10,323 nucleotides of DNA, from NCBI GenBank assembly GCA_023432075.1, contig JAEYVD010000877.1, positions 1-10,323 of the forward strand, given 5' to 3'. Below, piece after piece: positions 1 to 6,430 of this stretch. Source of the DNA: Pseudomonadota bacterium. Its GTDB lineage: Bacteria > Pseudomonadota > Gammaproteobacteria > Burkholderiales > Burkholderiaceae_B. Position 1 is the stretch's first letter; every line of letters starts with the position of its first letter. Position numbers and translations under genes: made by a program. The notes beneath the pieces were generated by a model. It was not told where the DNA came from, did no database searches, and saw only the letters and a list, made by a program, of their open reading frames with translations.

Positions 1-69
1 CCCCTGCCATAGCGGCTTGGATGTACGGGTTTACCATTACCCGGCAGCCGCCGCGCTGTCCCCCTCAAC

Positions 70-75
70 AAGGAA
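70..75 (+). promoter_or_regulatory. Ribosome binding site deciding the GTG start of the mutase
   Basis: AAGGAA sits 5 nt before the GTG at 81. It is the only Shine-Dalgarno-like sequence in the first 80 bases and supports the GTG start over the in-frame ATG at 21. I see no convincing -35/-10 pair in the short upstream stretch, so the promoter probably lies left of the window. Confidence 0.7.
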
Positions 76-80
76 CCGTC

Positions 81-1472
81 GTGGGCAACAATACACAATT
101 TCCGGCCTCTGTTTTCAAGGCATATGACATTCGCGGCACCGTGCCGGACCTGATCGACGCAACCTTCGCCCGTTCGCTCGGCGTGGCGCTTGCGGCCCGT
201 GCCCGCGAGCAGGGCGTGCAGACGCTGGTGGTCGGGCGCGACGGCCGCCTCAGCAGCGACATGCTGTCGCTGGCCCTGCAGGAAGGCATGCTGGAAGGCG
301 GCGTCGATACGCTGGACATTGGCATGGTGCCCACGCCGCTCGTCTACTTTGCCGCGAACATCATGCAGACCGGCTCGGGCGTGGCCATTACCGGCAGCCA
401 CAATCCCCCCAAGTACAACGGATTCAAGATGATGATGGGCGGCCGCGCGCTGTACGGCGACGACGTCCAGCAGCTGGCCCAGACCATGAACGGGCAAGCC
501 CCGGCCCCCGCCCCTGAACCCGGCACGCGCCGCCAGCTCGATCTGGCGCAGACCTACATCGCGCGCGTGGCCTCGGGCGTCAAACTGGCGCGTCCCATGA
601 AGATCGCCATCGATTGCGGCAACGGCGTGGCCGGCGCGGTGGCGCCGCAGCTCTTTCGCGCGCTGGGCTGCGAGGTCGACGAATTGTTCTGCGAGGTGGA
701 CGGCAACTTTCCCAACCATCACCCCGATCCCGCCGAACCCAAGAACCTGCAGGACCTGATCAAGCACGTCGCCGAGACCGATTGCGAACTCGGCCTGGCC
801 TTCGACGGCGACGGCGACCGCCTGGGCGTGGTCACCAAATCCGGACAGATCATCTGGCCCGACCGCCAGCTCGTCCTCTTTGCGCGCGACGTGCTCGAGC
901 GCAACCCCGGCGCCACCATCATCTATGACGTCAAGTGCAGCCGCCACGTGGGCCTGTCGGTCGAAGCGGCCGGCGGCGCCGCGCTGATGTGGAAGACGGG
1001 CCACTCGCTGGTCAAGGCCAAGCTGGCCGAAACCGGCGCGCCGCTGGCCGGCGAAATGAGCGGCCACATCTTCTTCAAGGAACGTTGGTACGGGTTCGAC
1101 GACGGCCTGTACACCGGCGCCCGCCTGCTCGAAATAGTGTCGCGCGCCGCCGACGCCTGCGCCCCGCTGGAAGCCCTGCCGCAAGACGTGTCCACGCCGG
1201 AACTCAAGCTCGAAATGGAAGAAGGCCAGCCGTTCACGCTGGTCAAGTCCTTGCAAGAGCAAGGCCAATTTCCCGACGCCAAGCGCGTGATCACGATCGA
1301 CGGCGTGCGTGCCGAATACGCCGACGGCTTCGGCCTGGCGCGGCCGTCCAACACCACGCCGGTCGTCGTGCTGCGCTTCGAGGCCCAGAGCGAAGCGGCC
1401 CTCGCACGCATCCAGGCCGACTTCCGCCGCGAACTGGGCAAGCTCGCCCCGAACGCCACACTGCCTTTCTGA
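81..1472 (+). CDS. algC: Phosphomannomutase/phosphoglucomutase (AlgC/CpsG type)
   Basis: This cytoplasmic enzyme of the alpha-D-phosphohexomutase superfamily interconverts mannose- or glucose-6-phosphate with the 1-phosphate, feeding GDP-mannose, UDP-glucose and derived sugars. From the GTG at 81 it has 463 residues, the usual family length. All four active-site loops are visible: the phosphoserine loop TGSHNP with Ser106, the metal loop DGDGD at 242-246, the sugar-binding loop GEMSGH at 324-329 and the C-terminal phosphate loop RPSNT at 421-425. I chose GTG 81 because AAGGAA lies 5 nt upstream and the protein then starts just before the conserved FKAYDIRG segment. An in-frame ATG at 21 would add 20 Pro/Arg/Gln-rich residues with no family resemblance and no clear ribosome site. 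pgi follows 6 nt downstream. The AlgC-like dual specificity (mannose and glucose phosphates) is inferred from family; the symbol could equally be manB or pgm. Confidence 0.93.
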   Translation: MGNNTQFPASVFKAYDIRGTVPDLIDATFARSLGVALAARAREQGVQTLVVGRDGRLSSDMLSLALQEGMLEGGVDTLDIGMVPTPLVYFAANIMQTGSGVAITGSHNPPKYNGFKMMMGGRALYGDDVQQLAQTMNGQAPAPAPEPGTRRQLDLAQTYIARVASGVKLARPMKIAIDCGNGVAGAVAPQLFRALGCEVDELFCEVDGNFPNHHPDPAEPKNLQDLIKHVAETDCELGLAFDGDGDRLGVVTKSGQIIWPDRQLVLFARDVLERNPGATIIYDVKCSRHVGLSVEAAGGAALMWKTGHSLVKAKLAETGAPLAGEMSGHIFFKERWYGFDDGLYTGARLLEIVSRAADACAPLEALPQDVSTPELKLEMEEGQPFTLVKSLQEQGQFPDAKRVITIDGVRAEYADGFGLARPSNTTPVVVLRFEAQSEAALARIQADFRRELGKLAPNATLPF

Positions 1473-1478
1473 TCGCCC

Positions 1479-3026
1479 ATGTCGTTAGCCAACAGCCCCG
1501 CGTGGCAGCAGTTCACCGCCGCAACACGCACGGCATCCCGGGACGGCCAGAAGCTGCGTGTCATCAATGCGCCCGGGCTGCGCCTGGACCTGAGCGCACA
1601 GGCGCAATCGCCCGAACTACTGGCCGCCTCGCGGGCGCTGCTGGCGCAGCAGGACTTCGATACCTGGCGTGCGCGCCTGTTCGATGGCGGCCAAGCCAAT
1701 TGGACGGAAGGACGCGCCGCCTGGCATACCGCCTTGCGCGCGGCCGAGCCCCCAGCGATGGTGGCCAAGGCGGTGCTGGCCGAGCGCGAACGCCTGCGCG
1801 AATTCGTGCGCGCCGCCGACGCAGCCGGCCGCTACAGCGGCGTGCTGCATCTGGGCATTGGCGGCAGCGACTGGGGACCGCGCCTGGTCACCCGCGCGCT
1901 GCGTCACGAGGGCGCGCGCCGCGACGTGCGCTTTGCGTCCAACGTGGACTCGCATTCGGTTGCCGAAGCGATGAGCCACCTTGACCCGCACAACACGCTG
2001 GTCATCGTCGCCTCCAAGTCGTTCACCACCACCGAGCCGCTGGCCAACGCCGAGGTCGCGATGAACTGGCTGCGCGAAGCCGGCGTCGCCGATCCCATCA
2101 AGCAGGTCGTGGCGATCACCTGCAACGTCGAGGCGGCGCTCAACCTGGGCATCCTGCCCGATCACATCTTCCAGATCTGGGACTGGGTCGGCGGGCGCTA
2201 TTCGCTGTGGTCCGCCATCGGCCTGCCGGTGGCCCTGGCGTTCGGCAACGACACCTTCGACCGGTTGCTCGCTGGCGCGGCTGCCATGGACGACCATTTC
2301 CGCAATGCGCCGCCGGACGAGAACGCGCCCGTGCAGCTGGCGCTGGCCGGCGTGGCCAACCGCAGCGTGCTGGGCTATGACTCGCTGGTCATCGCGCCCT
2401 ACGATTCGCGGCTGCATCACATTGTGCCGTGGGCCCAGCAGCTCGAGATGGAATCGCTGGGCAAGGTCGCGACGGCCGACGGCAGTCCCGCGGGCGTGCC
2501 GACGGGCCCCGCAGTGTGGGGGATGCCGGGCACGGATTGCCAGCACACCTTCTTCCAGTGGCTGCATCAGGATTCGGCCGGCGCGCCGGTGGACTTCATC
2601 CTGTGCGAACAGCCGGACCATGCGTACGCCCGGCACCACGAGCTGCTGGTCGCCAACTGCCTGGCGCAGCGCTCGGCGCTCTTGCGCGGCAAGACCTTTG
2701 AAGAAGCCCTGGCGGAAACCTCCGCCACGGAACGCGATCCGGCGCGCGCGCGCCTGCTGGCGCAACACCGCGTGCATCCGGGCGGACGGCCGTCGTCGCT
2801 GATCGTGCTGCCGCGTCTGGAGGCCTACACGCTGGGCGCGCTGCTGGCCCTGTACGAGCACAAGGTGTTCACGCAAGGCGTGATCTGGGGCATCAACCCC
2901 TTCGATCAATGGGGCGTGGAGTTCGGCAAGGTGTTGGCCAAGAACATCATGCGCGAGCTGGACGCGCCCCAGCCCAGCCAGCAGGACCCGTCCACGCGCT
3001 TCTGGATCGACGCGATCAGGCGCTGA
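1479..3026 (+). CDS. pgi: Glucose-6-phosphate isomerase
   Basis: Cytoplasmic phosphoglucose isomerase, interconverting glucose-6-phosphate and fructose-6-phosphate; it links central metabolism to amino-sugar and mannose precursors. The 515 residues are somewhat shorter than the roughly 550 of the enterobacterial enzyme, but all core motifs are present. These include GIGGS (126-130) and SKSFTTTE (179-186), which bind the sugar phosphate. Signature 1, DWVGGRYSLWSAIG, is at 235-248, the catalytic-base Glu325 is in QLEMESLGK and His356 is in the TDCQH segment. Signature 2 contains FDQWGVEFGK at 475-484 and ends in the active-site Lys484. The start is 6 nt after the mutase stop and has no recognisable Shine-Dalgarno sequence, so translation is probably coupled to the mutase. 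The 3' end overlaps the last codons of the convergent glycosyltransferase by 11 bp. Confidence 0.96.
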   Translation: MSLANSPAWQQFTAATRTASRDGQKLRVINAPGLRLDLSAQAQSPELLAASRALLAQQDFDTWRARLFDGGQANWTEGRAAWHTALRAAEPPAMVAKAVLAERERLREFVRAADAAGRYSGVLHLGIGGSDWGPRLVTRALRHEGARRDVRFASNVDSHSVAEAMSHLDPHNTLVIVASKSFTTTEPLANAEVAMNWLREAGVADPIKQVVAITCNVEAALNLGILPDHIFQIWDWVGGRYSLWSAIGLPVALAFGNDTFDRLLAGAAAMDDHFRNAPPDENAPVQLALAGVANRSVLGYDSLVIAPYDSRLHHIVPWAQQLEMESLGKVATADGSPAGVPTGPAVWGMPGTDCQHTFFQWLHQDSAGAPVDFILCEQPDHAYARHHELLVANCLAQRSALLRGKTFEEALAETSATERDPARARLLAQHRVHPGGRPSSLIVLPRLEAYTLGALLALYEHKVFTQGVIWGINPFDQWGVEFGKVLAKNIMRELDAPQPSQQDPSTRFWIDAIRR

Positions 3027-3034
3027 GCGCGTCG
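3008..3034. other. Symmetric inverted repeat over both convergent stop codons
   Basis: The arms CGACGCG (3008-3014) and CGCGTCG (3028-3034) are perfect 7-bp complements. Between them lies an inner CAG/CTG pairing (3017-3019 with 3023-3025) around a GCG triloop, separated from the outer stem by a 2-by-2 internal loop. The structure contains the minus-strand stop (3016-3018) and the pgi stop (3024-3026). No T-tract follows on either strand, so it is not a canonical intrinsic terminator. It could still act as a bidirectional 3'-end or RNA-stability element, or it may be a chance product of GC-rich coding sequence. An alternative pairing of 3030-3034 with CGACG at 3042-3046 is also possible. Confidence 0.35.
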
Positions 3035-4149
3035 TACAGCGCGACGTGGATGCGCGCGACCTGATTGATGTCGAACTCGCGCTCGGCGAGCGCCCTGCCC
3101 GCCGCACCCATCGCCTGGCGCAATGCGGAATCTTCGGCCAGGCGGGCGATGGCGTCGGCCAGGGCGGCGGCGTCGCGCACCGGCACCAAGAGGCCGGTCA
3201 CATCGGGCTCGATCGCGTCCCGGCAGCCTGGCACGTCGGTCGTCACGACCGCCCGACCGCAGGCGGCGGCCTCGATCAACGATTTCGGCAGGCCTTCGCG
3301 GTAGGACGGCAGCACTGCGATGTGCGCGGCCGCATACAGCGCCGCCACATCCGATCGCTCGCCCAGCGCCTGCACGCAGCCGTCCTGCTGCCACGCATCG
3401 ACATCGGCCTGCGTGGCGGAAGCCGGGTTGCCGGCGTCCAGGCCGCCCACCAGTTGCATCGTCACCGGCACGCCGCGTTCGCGCAGCAGCCTTGCCGCCA
3501 GAACGAACTCCTGCACGCCCTTGTCGCGCAGCAGGCGCGCCACCATCGTGACGACCACGGGCGGTGCGGGCGGCTCGGGCGTGGGACGGAAGGCCTGCAG
3601 ATCGACACCCGCGCCGCGGATGATGACCACCTGCTCTTCACGCACCGCGCCCATCGACTTGAGCAGATCGCGGTCGTTGGCGTTCTGGAAGATCACCCGG
3701 CTGTTCGGATGGCCCAGCGCGATGCGGTACAGGCGCGCCACCACCGCGCGCACCAGCCGCATCTTCAGCGAATTGGACAGGAAGACAAATCCCAATCCGG
3801 AAATCGCCGCCACCATGCCCGGCACACGCGCCAACCGCGCGGCGATGCCGCCGTACAGCACGGGCTTGATGGTGACCAGGTGCACCACGTCAGGCCGCAG
3901 CCGGCGGAACAGGCGGACCAGCGCCACCAACGTGCCCAGTTCCTGCAGCGGGCGCTTGCCGCTGCGCGTCATGGGAATGGCGTGATGGGTCATGCCCAGC
4001 GCCTGGATGTCGGCCACGGCGGGGCCGTCCATCGTCGCGACGTGCACGTCGTAGCCCGCCTTCTGCGCGGCCAACGCGACCGGCACGCGGTGCGACATGA
4101 AGAACGCCGGGTTGTTGACGACAAACAGCAGGCAGCGTCCGGCGCTCAT
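3016..4149 (-). CDS. GT4 glycosyltransferase, CapM/PglA-like
   Basis: This is a retaining GT-B fold glycosyltransferase of family GT4, expected at the inner face of the cytoplasmic membrane, adding one sugar to a lipid-linked glycan. It has 377 residues. The N-terminal acceptor domain has the VVNNPAFFMSHR start (10-21) and the HLVTIKPVLYGG and SGLGFVF segments (90-101, 117-123) typical of the CapM/PglA-like branch. The C-terminal donor domain has GAGVD (179-183), the VARLLRDKG loop (203-211) and an EX7E motif at Glu285/Glu293. The ATG at 4149 overlaps the upstream stop as ATGA, with GGAG 7 nt before it. The frame is open further upstream to 4281, but those 44 residues are Arg-rich and lie within the preceding gene, so I reject them. 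It is the last gene of the minus-strand operon and overlaps pgi by 11 bp. Donor and acceptor sugars cannot be read from sequence; members of this branch often use HexNAc donors. Confidence 0.88.
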   Translation of the reverse strand: MSAGRCLLFVVNNPAFFMSHRVPVALAAQKAGYDVHVATMDGPAVADIQALGMTHHAIPMTRSGKRPLQELGTLVALVRLFRRLRPDVVHLVTIKPVLYGGIAARLARVPGMVAAISGLGFVFLSNSLKMRLVRAVVARLYRIALGHPNSRVIFQNANDRDLLKSMGAVREEQVVIIRGAGVDLQAFRPTPEPPAPPVVVTMVARLLRDKGVQEFVLAARLLRERGVPVTMQLVGGLDAGNPASATQADVDAWQQDGCVQALGERSDVAALYAAAHIAVLPSYREGLPKSLIEAAACGRAVVTTDVPGCRDAIEPDVTGLLVPVRDAAALADAIARLAEDSALRQAMGAAGRALAEREFDINQVARIHVALYDALSA

Positions 4150-5303
4150 GCTTGGACTCCAGAAATGCGGCGCCAGACGGCGATATAGCTTTGCACCATG
4201 CGTGCAAGATCGAAATGTTCCAGGACGCGCGCGCGTCCCGCCTCGCCCGCGCGCTCGCGGCCCCGCGCGGCCACGTCGCACAGCGCGGACTCGATGCCGC
4301 GGGCCAGGGCCTCGGCCTGCTCGGGCGGCACCACCACGCCGGTATCGCCGACGATGTAGGCGGCGTCACCCACGTCCGTCACCACGCAATACACGCCGCA
4401 CGCCATGGCTTCGGCCACCACGTTGGGAAAGCCCTCGGCGCAACTGGACAGCACGTGCAAGTCCAGCCCGTTCATGACGGCAGGCACGTCGTCGCTGGGG
4501 CCATTGAGCACCACGCGGTCGCGCAGATCCAGTTTGTCGAGCAAGGCGCCCAACTGCGCGTTGCCTTCGGTCATGTCCCGGCCGATCAGCACGCAGCGCA
4601 GGCCCGCGTCGCGACCGTCGCGCACCAGCGCGGCCACGGCGCGCAGCAGGTTGGCATGGTCCTTGAGCGGATCCCAGCGCGCCACGCAGCCGATCACCGG
4701 CACGTCCTCGGACAACCCCCAGGCCGCGCGAACGCGCGATCGCGCCTGCGGATCCGGCGCGTAGCGCGACAGGTCATAGCCGTTGGCGATCACGACCAGG
4801 CGGTCGCGGCGGTAGCCTTTTTCAGCGTGGCGCTGCGCGGCATTCTGCGCGGCGCACACGATGGCGCGCGGCACGCTGCCGGACAGCAGCGCGCATGCGC
4901 GCAAAACCAGCCGCGCCGAGCGGCTGCTGCGTTCTAGGTGTGCCCCGGAATTGCGGATGCCCCAGGCAATGGCGCGCACGCCGGCCAGGCGGGCAGCCAG
5001 GCCGCCGATCAGGTCGGCGTGATACATCCAGGTCTGCACGGCGTCCGGACGGGTCGAGGCGATCAGACGCCGAAGCGCCAGAAACCCGCCCAGGCTGACC
5101 CGCCCGCGCTTCATGCCCAGCGTGTGCACCGTGACGCCAGCGGCGCGCAGGCGTTCGCCGTAAAGGCCTTCATCGGTCAGCGATACCACAGTGTGCTCGA
5201 CGTCCGCCTGCGGCCAGGTCGTCAGGCGGAACAGCACGGATTCGGCGCCCCCCTGCCCCAGCCCGGTGATGACATGCAGGATGCGCAGCGGCCGGGTGCT
5301 CAT
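4146..5303 (-). CDS. GT4 glycosyltransferase, WbnK-like
   Basis: This family GT4 enzyme of 385 residues is predicted to be cytoplasmic and membrane-associated, extending a lipid-linked oligosaccharide. It starts with the LHVITGLGQGGAE segment (9-21) seen across O-antigen GT4 enzymes. The TWMYHADLIGGLAARLAG stretch (91-108) and WGIRNSG (114-120) place it in the WbnK-like branch. The donor domain has NGYD (174-177), CVARWDPLKDH (206-216) and the EX7E motif at Glu290/Glu298 (EGFPNVVAE). Its ATG at 5303 overlaps the stop of the preceding transferase as ATGA, with GGAGG 4 nt upstream. Its own stop overlaps the next start in the same way. The tight coupling suggests fixed-ratio synthesis with its neighbours. 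Specificity is unknown; WbnK-type assignment is from motif style and is not proof of the same linkage. Confidence 0.88.
   Translation of the reverse strand: MSTRPLRILHVITGLGQGGAESVLFRLTTWPQADVEHTVVSLTDEGLYGERLRAAGVTVHTLGMKRGRVSLGGFLALRRLIASTRPDAVQTWMYHADLIGGLAARLAGVRAIAWGIRNSGAHLERSSRSARLVLRACALLSGSVPRAIVCAAQNAAQRHAEKGYRRDRLVVIANGYDLSRYAPDPQARSRVRAAWGLSEDVPVIGCVARWDPLKDHANLLRAVAALVRDGRDAGLRCVLIGRDMTEGNAQLGALLDKLDLRDRVVLNGPSDDVPAVMNGLDLHVLSSCAEGFPNVVAEAMACGVYCVVTDVGDAAYIVGDTGVVVPPEQAEALARGIESALCDVAARGRERAGEAGRARVLEHFDLARMVQSYIAVWRRISGVQA
4157..4160 (-). promoter_or_regulatory. Ribosome binding site of the CapM/PglA-like transferase
   Basis: GGAG on the minus strand, 7 nt from the ATG at 4149, lies inside the last codons of the upstream gene. 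Together with the ATGA overlap it fixes the start of the 377-residue product rather than a longer reading. Confidence 0.6.
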
Positions 5304-6415
5304 CGCCCCTCCCGCACCGCTTCGAACAGTTCATCCCATTCGGTCAGAACGCTGGCAAGCGCGTAGCGCTGGCGCACGGCCGCGGCGGCGCGCGCGCCCA
5401 GTTGCTCGCGCAAGGACGCGTCGCTCATCAGGCGATGCAAGGCATCGGTCATGGCAACGCGGTCGCCCGCGGGCACCAGCAGCGCATCCTGGCCGTCGCG
5501 CGTCATCTCGCGCGGACCGCTGGGACAATCGAACGCCGCGCAGGGCAACCCCAGCGACATGGCTTCCAGCAGAACGTTGGGAAACCCCTCGACGAGCGAA
5601 CTGAGCACGAAGGCCTGGCCGCGCGCCAGTTCTTCCCATGGCGCTTCGGTGCGGCCGGGCAGGCTGACGCGCGATTGCAGCCGCAGACGCGCCACCTGTT
5701 GCTCGAGCGCGTCGCGCTCGGGGCCTTCGCCCCAGATGCGCAGGTTCCAATCCGGAAAGTCCGGCGCAAGCTGCGCGAAGATGTCGATCAGCAGATTGAA
5801 TTGCTTGTCCGGCACCAGCCGTCCCATCGCGATCAGCTCGCGCGGACCGGCGTCCTGGCGCTGCTGCACCAGCGGCGCATCCAGCAGGGGCGCGGGCAGC
5901 GGATTGGGAATGACGGCAAGCCGCCGGATGCCGGGCACCTGGCGCGCGAATGGACCGGCGGTGTCTTCCGCCTGCACAGTCACCATGTCCGCGCGCGGAT
6001 ACAGCACGCGGCGCAGCTTGCGCCAGACAGAGCCCGTGGTGGTATCGGCGATCGGATTGGTGCGCTCGCAGACGATGAGCGGCACATCCAGGCCGCGCGT
6101 GGCCAGGATGGCGGCCACGTTGACGTTGGTGAGAAAGGACACGACCACGTCGGGCCGGGAATCGCGGATGTGCTTGCGCAGGACCAGCAATCGCTTGAAC
6201 GCCGCCATCGCGCCCGTCGCCCGGGTGCCGGCCAGATCCGCCAGCCATGCGAGCTGGACCTTGTCCGACAGGGGATAGAAGCAGGTGCCCTTGGATGAGT
6301 AGGTGGGCGTCAGGATGACGGTGTCTCCGCGCTCGGACCATGCGTTGACCAGGGTCGCCGCGACGCGTTCCGCGCCGCCGGCGTGCATGGAGCTGACCAG
6401 CATCAGTATTTTCAT
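5300..6415 (-). CDS. GT4 glycosyltransferase, AmsD-like (copy 2)
   Basis: This GT4 enzyme of 371 residues resembles the AmsD branch of exopolysaccharide transferases. Visible features are the N-terminal SSMHAGGAERVA segment (8-19), VCERTNP (115-121), VIPNP (168-172) and AMGRLVPDKQF (196-206). WGEGPER follows at 228-234, with the EX7E motif at Glu276/Glu284 and a C-terminal SGPRE (299-303). It is a clear paralogue of the transferase at 8395-9537. A hand alignment of residues 213-303 here with 221-311 there is gapless and about half identical. The ATG at 6415 lies 3 nt after the amidotransferase stop. A second Met at residue 5 is possible, but M1 gives the usual family N-terminus. The stop overlaps the next gene by ATGA. 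Donor and linkage cannot be predicted. Confidence 0.89.
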   Translation of the reverse strand: MKILMLVSSMHAGGAERVAATLVNAWSERGDTVILTPTYSSKGTCFYPLSDKVQLAWLADLAGTRATGAMAAFKRLLVLRKHIRDSRPDVVVSFLTNVNVAAILATRGLDVPLIVCERTNPIADTTTGSVWRKLRRVLYPRADMVTVQAEDTAGPFARQVPGIRRLAVIPNPLPAPLLDAPLVQQRQDAGPRELIAMGRLVPDKQFNLLIDIFAQLAPDFPDWNLRIWGEGPERDALEQQVARLRLQSRVSLPGRTEAPWEELARGQAFVLSSLVEGFPNVLLEAMSLGLPCAAFDCPSGPREMTRDGQDALLVPAGDRVAMTDALHRLMSDASLREQLGARAAAAVRQRYALASVLTEWDELFEAVREGR

Positions 6416-6430
6416 TCCTCAACGGTCCTC
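6416..6430 (-). promoter_or_regulatory. Tandem Shine-Dalgarno-like sequences at an operon junction
   Basis: Reading the minus strand, GAGGA (6430-6426) and a second GAGGA (6420-6416) precede the ATG at 6415, with the stop TGA of the amidotransferase (6421-6419) overlapping the second. The first copy has a 10-nt spacer; the second abuts the start codon and is too close to act on it. The arrangement suits termination-reinitiation coupling between the two genes. Confidence 0.45.

Noticed and set aside
21..80. An upstream in-frame ATG giving the mutase a 20-residue extension
   Set aside because: There is no ribosome site before it, the extra residues are Pro/Arg/Gln-rich, and GTG 81 has a good AAGGAA and gives the normal family length.
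1..80. A promoter for the mutase-pgi unit
   Set aside because: No -35/-10 pair with acceptable spacing is present; AT-rich bits such as TTTACC do not pair with a suitable second box.
923..1768. A 281-codon minus-strand open frame across the mutase-pgi junction
   Set aside because: It is Ser/Arg/Ala-rich and domain-free, and it crosses two well-supported genes.
1617..3107. A 496-codon open frame antisense to pgi
   Set aside because: Its composition is Arg/Gln/His-rich with no motif, and pgi on the other strand has all family signatures; it is a high-GC shadow frame.
4150..4281. An N-terminal extension of the CapM/PglA-like transferase
   Set aside because: The 44 extra residues are Arg-rich and lie entirely inside the upstream transferase; the ATGA overlap with GGAG at 4149 is the natural start.
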